Assembly (NCBI RefSeq): GCF_010993745.1
Contig: NZ_WOTN01000003.1
Coordinates: 1,364,001-1,428,000 of the forward strand
Source of the DNA: Fodinicola acaciae
GTDB taxonomy: Bacteria; Actinomycetota; Actinomycetes; Mycobacteriales; HKI-0501
Reading direction: 5' to 3'
Length of the DNA stretch: 64,000 nt
The notes beneath the pieces were generated by a model. That model was not told the DNA's origin. It searched no databases and saw nothing but the letters and a program-made list of their open reading frames with translations. Shown here piece after piece: positions 1 through 7,672 of this stretch; positions within the stretch are counted from its first letter, which is position 1; the number at the start of each line of letters is the position of its first letter. A program made the translations under genes and the position numbers.

Positions 1-512
1 CTCACCTCGCGGCGGCGCTGCGGGTGCCGCTGGTGTCCAACCAGCCGCATTACTCGATGGTCTGGCGGGTGCCCGAGTCGCAGGTTTTCCCTCTCTGCCA
101 ACGACTCGGCATCGGACAGCTGGCCTGCGCTCCGCTCATCCAGGGCGTGGCAACCGGAAAGTACGCCGGCGGCGAGCGACCGGCCGGGTCGCGAGCGGCC
201 AACCCGGCCACCTCGGCCGCCGTCGCACCACTGCTGTTCCCGGATCTCCTCGACCGGATCGGCCTGCTCGCCGGCGTCGCGCAAGCGGCAGGACTCACCC
301 CGGCGCAGCTCGCCATCGCATGGGTTCTGCAGAACGAGACCGTGGCCAGCGCGGTGATCGGCGCGTCGACTCCCGAGCAGATCGAGGAAAACGCCGCCGC
401 GTCCGGTGTCGAGCTGTCGCTCGACGTGCTGACCCAGATCGACGAGCTGCTGGGTCGTGTGGTCCAGACCGATCCGCGCATGACGTTTTCCCCGCCGCAG
501 CACGCGTTCTGA
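1..512 (+). CDS. Aldo/keto reductase, C-terminal part (5' end outside window)
   Basis: The reading frame is open from the first bases of the window and ends at 512, so only about 170 C-terminal residues are present. The visible part carries the TIM-barrel half of an NADP-dependent aldo/keto reductase: NQPHYSMVWR, then the LACAPLIQGVATGKY stretch and the AWVLQ..ASAVIGASTPEQIEENAAA segment that binds the cofactor phosphate in this family. The pattern is closest to the potassium-channel-beta-like AKR branch. The substrate cannot be told. It converges on the lipase gene with 2 bases between stops. Confidence 0.85.
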   Translation, partial: HLAAALRVPLVSNQPHYSMVWRVPESQVFPLCQRLGIGQLACAPLIQGVATGKYAGGERPAGSRAANPATSAAVAPLLFPDLLDRIGLLAGVAQAAGLTPAQLAIAWVLQNETVASAVIGASTPEQIEENAAASGVELSLDVLTQIDELLGRVVQTDPRMTFSPPQHAF

Positions 513-514
513 CC

Positions 515-1678
515 TCAGCAGTTCGAAGTGGCCGCCACGCCGGCGAAGCGGTCCTTGACGAACTGCGCGACATCCGCGTTTCCGGTGTAGACCAAGGTGA
601 TGTGATCGGTCGCGTACGTCTTCCACTGCACCTTCACGCCGGCCTTGCAGTACGTGTCGCGCAAAGCCGCCGCCTGACCGGGATCGACCAGGTCGTCCTG
701 CGTGCCGTGGAAGTCGAAGACCGGCACCTTGATCGGCACCGCGCCGAGCTTGTTCTCCTGCAGCCTGGCCATCCATTCCGGTTTGAGAAACGGACTGCTC
801 GTGCTGTAGTCGTTGAAATGCTTGTCGCGATATTGCGTGAGCAGCTCCAACACGCAGTCCTCGCGCGACATCTTGGCGAACTCGGCCTTGCCCGCGTCGG
901 TCAGATAGGACGACAGTTTCAGCTCCGGATAGGCGTTGTCCAGGCCGATCAGGCCATACGCGAGCAGGCCGAAGCCCGGTTTTCCGTCCAACGGCAGGGT
1001 GACCTGCACCAGGTCGGCCGGTACGCCGCCGGCCGCGATGCCGACCAGGTTGAGCTCCGGCGCGTACGACGGCTGCAGCTGCCCGGCCCACATGGCCGCG
1101 CCACCGCCCTGCGAATAGCCGCGGATCGCGACCTTCGCGTTGGCGGAAAGTCCGGTCGCCGGCAGTCGCTGGCTCGCGCGTATCATGTCGATGACCGCCG
1201 CGCCCTCAGATTTTCCGGTGATGTAAGTGGTCCGTGGCGTGGGCTGGTAACCCTCGTAATCGGCCGCGACCACCGCATAGCCGCTGGCCAGCATGTCGTT
1301 GACCGCCGGCTGCTCGTAAAGCGCGCCGACCTGGATCATTTTCGAGGTGGCGCACCGAAACGCCGGCCCCTGCGTGCCGGCCGCGAAACTCACGATCGGC
1401 GCGGTCGCCGGGTTGACGCCGTCCGGCACGAGTACGGTGCCGGTCACCGCGTCCGGTTGCCCGAGCGCGTTGGTCGACAGATACATGATCTGCCAGGCGT
1501 GCACCTGATATTTCGGCGCGCCAGCGATGGACGGCCGCCACCGGATGACATCTCCCGGCGCGCCGGCCGGAAGCGGCGACGGTGGGACGTAGAAGTCGTC
1601 GGAAACGGTGGCGGCGGCCGACACCGGCGGCGCGCCGATCCCAACCGCCACCAGCAACAACACCAGCAGGAACTTCAC
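515..1678 (-). CDS. Secreted lipase/esterase (secretory LIP family)
   Basis: A 387-residue alpha/beta hydrolase. The GTG at 1678 is chosen because GGGAGG lies just upstream and it puts a signal peptide (FLLVLLLVAVGIG..PPVSAA) at the N-terminus; an ATG 17 codons upstream would bury it. The nucleophile elbow GYSQGG places the catalytic Ser near residue 189; DFHGTQDDLVDP and TDHITLV near the C-terminus fit the acid and His. This arrangement is that of secretory triacylglycerol lipases (LIP, PF03583). Likely exported to hydrolyse lipid esters outside the cell. Located downstream of the secreted DUF6801-type gene, separated from it by a strong hairpin. Confidence 0.85.
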   Translation of the reverse strand: MKFLLVLLLVAVGIGAPPVSAAATVSDDFYVPPSPLPAGAPGDVIRWRPSIAGAPKYQVHAWQIMYLSTNALGQPDAVTGTVLVPDGVNPATAPIVSFAAGTQGPAFRCATSKMIQVGALYEQPAVNDMLASGYAVVAADYEGYQPTPRTTYITGKSEGAAVIDMIRASQRLPATGLSANAKVAIRGYSQGGGAAMWAGQLQPSYAPELNLVGIAAGGVPADLVQVTLPLDGKPGFGLLAYGLIGLDNAYPELKLSSYLTDAGKAEFAKMSREDCVLELLTQYRDKHFNDYSTSSPFLKPEWMARLQENKLGAVPIKVPVFDFHGTQDDLVDPGQAAALRDTYCKAGVKVQWKTYATDHITLVYTGNADVAQFVKDRFAGVAATSNC

Positions 1679-1704
1679 CTCTTGCCTCCCGTAAAAGAAG
1701 AACC

Positions 1705-1746
1705 GGGATTCCGGCCACCCCGCCGTCATGGAGTGGCCGGAATCCC
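1705..1746 (-). terminator. Perfect 14-bp stem hairpin
   Basis: GGGATTCCGGCCAC (1705-1718) is exactly complementary to 1733-1746 with a 14-base loop. It lies just after the stop of the secreted protein gene ending at 1781 and before the lipase start at 1678, so it probably ends the upstream transcript or attenuates read-through into the lipase. Confidence 0.65.
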
Positions 1747-1780
1747 GCTGTGCTGGCAGCCGTTGCCAGCGGCCCGGTGC

Positions 1781-3112
1781 CTAGGCCCGCGAGTGCGCGT
1801 GCGGGGCTTTTCCGCCAAAACCCCGCCGCGGGTTGGACACCTGGTTGTTCGCGGCGCCGGCCGGCGTGACCTGCACGCTGATCGAGTTGTTCGGCCCGGC
1901 GGTGAAATAGCTGATGTAGTCGTTGAAACTGCCGCAACCCTGCAGCGGCGGGATGGTGTACGTGCCGGTCAGCTTGCCACCGTTCTGCACGCTGAAGTCA
2001 GGGCCGGAGACCATCGGGATGTCGGCCGGCGTCTTGGTCTGGCAGGTCGTCGAGTTGCTGACGATCGGGAAGCCGAAGAGCGCCACGTCGGTCAGCCGGA
2101 TGGTTTCCCTGCTGTCGGAGTTGACCGTGTTGTTCTTGAACGTACCCGTCGTCTGGCCATCCGGGATCAGCTTCACCTTTGCCGTACCCGGCAGGAAGCC
2201 GAAAATCGTGAAGCTCGAGCTGGTGTCCGGCAGCGCCAGGTCACCGGCCAGGTTGCCGGACTGCAGGTCCACCTTGACTTTCAGCGTGCCGGGGCCGACT
2301 TTCACGTCCGATCCGAGCGCCTGGATGTGCGTCGAACCGGCCACCGCGTAGTTCAGGTCGAGCGAGCCGCCACCAGGAGGCGGCGACGACGCGGGTGGCG
2401 TCGAAGGTGAGGACGACGGAGACGACGACGGAGACGACGAAGGCGACGAGGATGGTGAGGACGACGGTGACGACGACGGCGAGGACGACGGTCCAGGTTG
2501 GACGGTGAACTTCGCCAATGTCGTGTCCTGACCGGAATCCACCGTGCACTTCGAGTCGAAGGTGCCAAGGCCGGTCGGCGTACCGTCGGATTTCTTCGGT
2601 GTCAACGTGGTCGTGTAGTCGCCTACCGTGATCGAGCTCGCGCCCGCGTTGGGGAAGGAAACCGACGGCGCCTTACCGGTCGCGTGCACGGTGAACGCCT
2701 TGCCGTCGGCCGGCACGTCCGTCTTCGGAATGCTCAGCACCGGCGAGATGTCCAGGCCGAGACCGGCGTTGTCCAGGTGCGCGTTGGCTTTCGCGCTGCC
2801 TTCGATCGTGGTGGCACCGACCAGGTTGAGGCCCTGCGTCGCGGTCGCCGGCACGGTCACGTCGGCGCTGATCGGGATTTCCGGCGTCGGCTGGTTGACC
2901 ACGACCGAGTCCGGCAGCGTCACGGTGATCTTGGTGACCAGCGCCTGGTTGCCGATCAACGGAAACGGACAGGTGTAGTTGAGCGTCAGGCTGGAGTCGG
3001 CCGCCGAGCTCGCGGTCGCACCCGCGAAGCCGACGGTCGCCACCATGGCGGTGACGACTCCCGCGCCGGCCAGGATTCGGGGCAGCAACCCCAGTTGCGG
3101 TGTCACTTTCAT
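1781..3112 (-). CDS. Secreted two-domain protein with Ser/Pro linker (DUF6801-like N-terminus)
   Basis: 443 residues from the ATG at 3112; the longer open frame upstream has no signal sequence and is ignored. A signal peptide (ending near ASSAA) is followed by a beta-rich domain starting LNYTCPFPLIGNQALV, which resembles the DUF6801 family of actinobacterial secreted proteins. A linker of repeated PSSS units follows, then a second domain of about 180 residues ending TYTIPPLQGCGSF..TAGPNNSISVQV. That second domain is clearly homologous to the whole mature protein encoded at 5262-5924 (TYAIPPFVGCGG..ISGPDNALHLTL). No enzymatic motif is visible; a surface or adhesion role is a guess. It is transcribed away from the PucR-type regulator at 3739. 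Confidence 0.75.
   Translation of the reverse strand: MKVTPQLGLLPRILAGAGVVTAMVATVGFAGATASSAADSSLTLNYTCPFPLIGNQALVTKITVTLPDSVVVNQPTPEIPISADVTVPATATQGLNLVGATTIEGSAKANAHLDNAGLGLDISPVLSIPKTDVPADGKAFTVHATGKAPSVSFPNAGASSITVGDYTTTLTPKKSDGTPTGLGTFDSKCTVDSGQDTTLAKFTVQPGPSSSPSSSPSSSPSSSPSSSPSSSPSSSPSTPPASSPPPGGGSLDLNYAVAGSTHIQALGSDVKVGPGTLKVKVDLQSGNLAGDLALPDTSSSFTIFGFLPGTAKVKLIPDGQTTGTFKNNTVNSDSRETIRLTDVALFGFPIVSNSTTCQTKTPADIPMVSGPDFSVQNGGKLTGTYTIPPLQGCGSFNDYISYFTAGPNNSISVQVTPAGAANNQVSNPRRGFGGKAPHAHSRA
2404..2492 (-). repeat. 12-bp tandem repeat coding (SSSP)n linker
   Basis: About seven imperfect 12-base units (GACGACGGAGAC-like on the + strand) encode the low-complexity Ser/Pro linker between the two domains of the secreted protein. 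Such tracts change length easily by slippage. Confidence 0.7.
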
Positions 3113-3738
3113 CGCTGTGTCTCCAGGTGAGAAGAGGTGGAACGTCTCGACGGAAAATCGGAACGCGGTGAAAATCTCCCCTTTCCAGATCGGGGACATA
3201 GTGAATCGACAACGCCTCTTTCCCTTGTACGGCCCGGAAAAGTAACCGAGCGGAAATACCGGCGCCACCGCCAGGTAACGTACTCGCCGGTAAGTTGAGG
3301 TGGCAAGAATCACCGGCACAGTCGGCGCTCAGGAGCGATTTTCCGCACTCGCGACGTTTTTTGTTGTCACGTTCGGATGGATACGCGACGGCCCGGTTGG
3401 CACCGCAATGCACATCAATCCTGCATACATTCCACCGTCCGCCGGCGCACCGGCGACCAGCCGCCGAGTCGGCCGGCAAGCGTTTTCTTGTCACGTACGT
3501 GACAATCGCTGGCGTACGTTTTGTCCGCGAGCGGCCAAGAAGCGGCCAGAACGGCGCCCGGTATTCCGTTTCGTATGCCGATCTTGGTAGGCCGGCGCCG
3601 ACGCAACGCCAAGATTTCTGGGATCCGGCCGGCAATACGAGGTGTCATCAGGCTCTTGACACTGAATCAGTGGCATCTTTATCGTTCGGTTCACAACTTC
3701 CGCCGATTTCGGACAAACCGCGTCGAGGGTGGGTCGCC
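3113..3738. promoter_or_regulatory. 626-bp divergent intergenic region; candidate promoter and operator
   Basis: The region separates the secreted-protein gene and the PucR-type regulator. It is less GC-rich than its surroundings and codes for nothing I believe. A TTGACA (3656-3661) overlaps a perfect palindrome CACTGA-A-TCAGTG (3660-3672), a plausible autoregulatory operator for the regulator; a convincing -10 box is not present (TTTATC at 3678 is weak). A GAGGGTGGG ribosome site precedes the ATG at 3739. Confidence 0.35.
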
Positions 3739-5073
3739 ATGACAGGTTTCTCGAACAGGGCCAGACCGGACAGTACGGACCGGCCTGCCGCCGGTCGTGC
3801 CGGTGCGGCCGGGGTTCGCGCTCGGCCGGCCAACCGGCGCAACGGAATCGCGCCGTACGGCAGCCGGGTCACGCACACCGAGCCGGGCTTTACTTCCGCC
3901 GGCCTGTGGTCGTCGCTGCCGCGCGAGCTCGGCAGTGTCTACCGGCCGTACGCTGACCGGATCGCGCGCGAGGTGTTGGCCGAGATCAAGCGGTCGGTGC
4001 CGGAGTACGCCGTCGACCTGACCGGCGGCTGTGTGGAGAAATACCTGACCGAGGCGGTGCGCGAGGCGATTCTTTACAGCATCGACAGCCTCGGTGGTTC
4101 GACCGCGCCGCGCGGCGCGTGGGCCGAGGTGTTCGTCCAACGTGGACGGATGGAATATCGCGAAGGCCGCACGATGGACGCGCTGCAGACGGCATATCGG
4201 GTCGGCGGCCGCGCGGCTTGGCGTACGGTCTCGGAAATCGCGCAGTCGATGGGGATCCCGGCGAAGATGACCTCGATCGCCGCGGAGGCGATTTTCGCCT
4301 TCGTCAACGACCTTTCCGCGCTGTCGCTGCAGGGATACGCGGCCGAGCAGGCGCGTACGGCCGGCGCGCTGGACCGCCGCCGGCGGCGGCTGGTCGAGCT
4401 GATCCTGTCGCAGCCAGCGGTTTCCGCGCAGGCGGTGGCGGATCTGGCCGACGGTGCACAGTGGACGATCCCGGAGCGCCTTGCCGTGGTGGCGCTGGAA
4501 AGACGCGACGGCGGCGTGGAACCGCCGGCGGTGCATTTCGACGAGGACGTGCTCGTCGACCTGGAAGGCAGCCAGCCGTGCGTCATCGCGGCCGACCCGG
4601 ACACCGCGTTGCGGGACATCGCCGACGGCCTGCCAGGATGGCGCGCAGCCGTCGGACCGTCGGTGCCGTTCGCCGAAGCACCGGCGTCATTGCGCTGGGC
4701 CCGTCGTACGCTCAAAACCGCACGCCGTGGCCTGATTCCGGACTCCGGCCTGATCTGGTGCCGCGAACACCTGTCGACCCTGTGGCTGCTCGCTGACGAG
4801 GTGCTGGTCGACGAGTTGGCTCGGCGCGTGCTGCGGCCGATGGACGGCCTCACCACCAACCAGCGCAACCGGCTCAGCGAAACGCTGCTCGCCTGGCTGG
4901 AAACCCGTGGTGGCGCACCGGAAATCGCGCGTACGCTCAACGTACATCCGCAGACGGTGCGCTATCGGATGCACCAGATCGAGGCGCTGTTCGGCGACCG
5001 GCTGAACAGTCCGTCCGAGCGTTTCGACCTGCAGGTGGCGTTGTCGGCTCGCCGGTTGGTGCAGGACGACTGA
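3739..5073 (+). CDS. PucR/CdaR-type transcriptional regulator
   Basis: 444 residues from the ATG at 3739. An open frame continues upstream but has no plausible start or protein-like sequence there. The middle contains a GGxTAPRGAWAEVFVQRGRMEYREGRTMDAL helical region typical of actinobacterial PucR-like proteins, and the C-terminus has the PucR helix-turn-helix: TLLAWLETRGGAPEIARTL..HPQTVRYRMHQIEALFG. This family senses a metabolite through its N-terminal half and activates or represses adjacent genes. The two paralogous secreted-protein genes on either side (1781-3112 and 5262-5924) are its obvious candidate targets. Confidence 0.85.
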   Translation: MTGFSNRARPDSTDRPAAGRAGAAGVRARPANRRNGIAPYGSRVTHTEPGFTSAGLWSSLPRELGSVYRPYADRIAREVLAEIKRSVPEYAVDLTGGCVEKYLTEAVREAILYSIDSLGGSTAPRGAWAEVFVQRGRMEYREGRTMDALQTAYRVGGRAAWRTVSEIAQSMGIPAKMTSIAAEAIFAFVNDLSALSLQGYAAEQARTAGALDRRRRRLVELILSQPAVSAQAVADLADGAQWTIPERLAVVALERRDGGVEPPAVHFDEDVLVDLEGSQPCVIAADPDTALRDIADGLPGWRAAVGPSVPFAEAPASLRWARRTLKTARRGLIPDSGLIWCREHLSTLWLLADEVLVDELARRVLRPMDGLTTNQRNRLSETLLAWLETRGGAPEIARTLNVHPQTVRYRMHQIEALFGDRLNSPSERFDLQVALSARRLVQDD

Positions 5074-5088
5074 ACACCTGTCGCTGCC

Positions 5089-5120
5089 AAAGGCCATCCT
5101 CCGCGGCGAGGATGGCCTTT
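5089..5120 (+). terminator. Rho-independent-type terminator after the PucR-type gene
   Basis: AAAGGCCATCCTC (5089-5101) pairs perfectly with GAGGATGGCCTTT (5108-5120) across a 6-base loop and is followed by TGTTCT. It begins 15 bases after the stop codon. Confidence 0.8.
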
Positions 5121-5261
5121 GTTCTACGTATGCGAGGAGGGTAAAACTCAAAAACGCCCGGCGCGGTTTCGCACCACCGTCACAAGTTTTCGGGTGAAAA
5201 TCCGGCAACATTGTTGAGACTGGAAACCCGGCGGTAACATCGGCAGCCATTCAGGCGAACC

Positions 5262-5924
5262 ATGAAACGGGTTGGCATGCCGAGAATCCGACGATTGGCC
5301 GGCGCGGTGGCGCTGACCGTTTTCCTGGCGATGTCCGCGAGCGGAGCGACCGCGCGCGCTGGCGAGGAGAAGCCGCCAGCGGCACCACAGGCCGGCTTGG
5401 CCGTCTCGTACTGGGTTGACGGGTTGTCCACCATCAACAAGCTCGACTCCTCCATCGTCGTCGGTCGCGGCCATTTCGACTCGATGGTCGACCTCGCCAC
5501 CGGGAAAATCACCGGCGATCTGCACCTTCCACCGTCCAAGGGCCAGTTTCTGGCCTTCCGGTTCATGCCGGTCGGCGCGGTCACCGACTTCATCCCGGCC
5601 GGACCGTCCAGCGGCACCATCACCGCCGGCATCGTCGACATCACCAGCGAGGTCTATCTGCGTACGCGTGACGCCAACCAGAACGGCGTGCCGCTGGACC
5701 TCGGCGCGGAATGCGTCACCTCGACACCGGTCAAGATGCACATCCGCGGACCGCTCAACCTGCTCGGCAAAAGCGAGTTCGACACGACGTACGCGATCCC
5801 GCCTTTCGTCGGCTGTGGCGGAAAGGAAAACCTCGACCGGCTGCTGACCGCGATGATCTCCGGGCCGGACAACGCACTGCACCTGACGCTGACCTTCCGG
5901 TGCTCCGGCGTCAACTGCTCCTGA
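5262..5924 (+). CDS. Secreted protein paralogous to the C-terminal domain of the 1781-3112 product
   Basis: 220 residues from the ATG at 5262 (an in-frame ATG at 5277 is a possible alternative). A signal peptide ends near ASGATARA. The mature part aligns along its length with the C-terminal domain encoded at 1781-3112: both have an early YxVxG strand, a GxL..VDLxxGxxxGDL segment, two cysteines about 60 residues apart, TYxIPPxxGCG and a closing GPxNxxxxxxT. The cysteines may form a disulfide after export. Function unknown. The stop codon overlaps an ATG by one base, but the next gene more likely starts at 5936. Confidence 0.75.
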   Translation: MKRVGMPRIRRLAGAVALTVFLAMSASGATARAGEEKPPAAPQAGLAVSYWVDGLSTINKLDSSIVVGRGHFDSMVDLATGKITGDLHLPPSKGQFLAFRFMPVGAVTDFIPAGPSSGTITAGIVDITSEVYLRTRDANQNGVPLDLGAECVTSTPVKMHIRGPLNLLGKSEFDTTYAIPPFVGCGGKENLDRLLTAMISGPDNALHLTLTFRCSGVNCS

Positions 5925-5935
5925 TGGAGGAAGAC

Positions 5936-6433
5936 ATGAAGCTCAAGCCCATGCTGATCGGCGCCGCGGTCGTCGTCGTCCTCGCCGCGGCCACGACCGC
6001 TTTTGTGCTGGTACGCAACCACATCGAGGCGGAGAACCGTGCCGACGCTGCGGCCCGCGCCGCGGTTCTGGCCGCCGGCCGCAGCGGCATCGCGGCCATG
6101 ACCACAGTGGACTATCGCGACATTCCCGGGCTGCGTAAGCGCTGGCTGGACGTATCGACTGGCAGTTTGCACGCGACAATCGCGAAAAGTGGCGACGTCC
6201 TCGCCAAACAGCTGCAGCTGGCGCAGGTCACGGTGTCCGGGACGGTCGCCACCGCCGAGGTTTCGTCGGTCGACCGCGAGACCGGCACGGCCGGCATGAC
6301 CGCCTCGGTCGACATCGTGATGACCATGCACGGCCAGAAAGCGACCACCACCCGCAACAAGATCACCGCACTGCTGCAGCGTACGGCCAACGGCTGGAAA
6401 CTCACGTCGATGACCGGAGGACCGTCTTTCTAG
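5936..6433 (+). CDS. Membrane-anchored Mce-associated-like protein
   Basis: 165 residues starting at the ATG at 5936, which has an excellent GGAGGAAG ribosome site; the ATG at 5924 does not. One N-terminal transmembrane helix (MLIGAAVVVVLAAATTAFVL) is followed by an extracytoplasmic domain with AAARAAVLAAGRSGIAAMTTVDYRD and a TANGWKLTSM ending, the pattern of small Mce-associated/SnoaL-fold anchored proteins in actinobacteria. It lies 11 bases after the secreted-protein gene, so the two are probably co-transcribed. Its stop TAG sits in a CTAG that immediately precedes an IS5-like terminal sequence. Confidence 0.65.
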   Translation: MKLKPMLIGAAVVVVLAAATTAFVLVRNHIEAENRADAAARAAVLAAGRSGIAAMTTVDYRDIPGLRKRWLDVSTGSLHATIAKSGDVLAKQLQLAQVTVSGTVATAEVSSVDRETGTAGMTASVDIVMTMHGQKATTTRNKITALLQRTANGWKLTSMTGGPSF

Positions 6434-6446
6434 GGCCTGTCTCCAT
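6430..6446 (+). mobile_element. Solo IS5-type terminus at a stop codon
   Basis: CTAG (6430-6433, containing the stop TAG) is followed by GGCCTGTCTCCAT, which matches the first 13 bases of the terminal inverted repeat of the MITE at 51403-51561. No matching right end occurs before 7700, so this is a decayed or truncated insertion. Confidence 0.55.
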
Positions 6447-7119
6447 CGACCCAGCGTGCTCGACAGCTTGCACCTATCGTGGCCATCGGTGTGCCGCGCC
6501 AGACTCGTCGCCAAATCGCCGGCCAGTGCGAGCGGTCACGCTCACGGTGGACGGCTGGAAGCCAACCCATGGCGCGCCGTTCGTACGCCACCAGTCGAGC
6601 TGGCTCAACCGCGTACGCTCCGAACTCAACGCCGACGCGGTGATCCCCCTCCACCGTGACCGCGACCTGGCGCCCGTAAGAGCAGCGGTTGAGCGTTTTG
6701 CCAACGGCATCTCAGCCTCGAACGCTGATCTCGGTCTCGTCGGCGCCACTGGTTATGACACATACGATCCCGTGTTGCAATGCCATTAAGTTAAGGGAAT
6801 TGCAACACACGTTCAACTCCACGCCTCAGCAGTCGGCATGTTTGAGACGAGGAACGCGTGTGCCCTCATGCCTTCAGCCTGGCATGGGGGCGAAGCTCCG
6901 TTCGCCGTCGCGCCGATACCCCATCGGCTCCCATAGCACCGTCGGAGCGTGGGAATGGTTGCTTGATGGGGCACGAGCAAGTCCCGCCGCTGCCTAACCT
7001 CGGGATTTCATCTGATGGCCGAAGACACGGTCTGAAACACGGAAGTGCCTGTCCAGGGCGGGAAGCTTGGGGTTGCGAAGTCTCAAGGCACCGCGTCTGG
7101 AAGGCAAGACACGAACCGG
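6447..7119. other. Gene-poor stretch, probably mobile-element debris
   Basis: No open frame here looks like a real protein: several short frames exist on both strands but none has a start site or recognisable domain. A 10-bp perfect inverted repeat, GTGTTGCAAT (6772-6781) and ATTGCAACAC (6799-6808), flanks an AT-richer core containing TTAAGTTAAGGG; it looks like an element end or a terminator. Between about 6840 and 7119 the sequence has RNA-like stems (for example around 6870-6925) but I cannot assign a family. Confidence 0.4.
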
Positions 7120-7660
7120 ATCCACAACCGTGGATCACCGTGGTTATGTTGTCCACTCGGCTCACGCAGTACTACGACCGCCTCCGGCGCCCACCCGGCC
7201 AGCGACTCACTTCCCGAGGTCATCGGTTATAGAGCGCCCCGCGCCGGCAACAAGCTCCCGCAGATCACCGGGCCGGGGAGGGCCTCACCAGTTCCCGCCG
7301 CCACTGTCTGAACGTTCCGCACCCCATACGCCGGGGAGTTCCTCAGCGCCTGCACATCCAGGTCTTCAGCGCCTTCCATGGCCTTCACCCTGATTTCGGG
7401 GGCTCGGCACTCCCTCTACCCGCCCCAAAGGCAGGCCCCTAACGACGCCGCAGGTTTCGCGTCATGCCACGGACCACTCAGTCACTCCCCCGACAGGGCT
7501 TTCGACACGGGCTTCAACCCGACCGGTTTCCAGACCAAGCCGCCAGTCTGCTACCGGGCTTTCCTGACAGCTACCCGGACCGGACTCACACCGGCAAGCG
7601 ACAACGAGCTGACGACCACAGATCACCTACACGTGGCAACCTCCAGTCTGCTGGTCGCAC
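7120..7660 (-). mobile_element. 5' portion of a group II intron, apparently truncated
   Basis: Read on the minus strand, the segment begins GTGCGACC at 7660, matching the GUGYG 5' end of group II introns. It continues with unusual, highly structured non-coding sequence including GGAACGTTCAGACAGTGG, GCTCTATAACCGATGACC and GGCGGTCGTAGTACTG. From memory these resemble actinobacterial group II intron domains I-IV leading into the intron-encoded protein; I could not align them. A reading frame begins GTGAGCCGAGTGGACAACAT (VSRVDNITTVIHG) at 7165, but no reverse transcriptase domain follows and no domain V is recognisable. The 5' end lies 12 bases after the stop of the flippase gene. Confidence 0.5.
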
Positions 7661-7672
7661 GAAAGATCGAGG

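Noticed and set aside
320-2410. A 696-codon + strand frame over the lipase and secreted protein genes
   Set aside because: Composition is Arg-rich without motifs, while the minus strand has signal peptides, a catalytic triad and good starts.
6447-6789. Short frames (for example 6526-6789) as a transposase fragment
   Set aside because: No DDE or HTH motif, no start site and no recognisable similarity to IS5 transposases, so not called as a gene.
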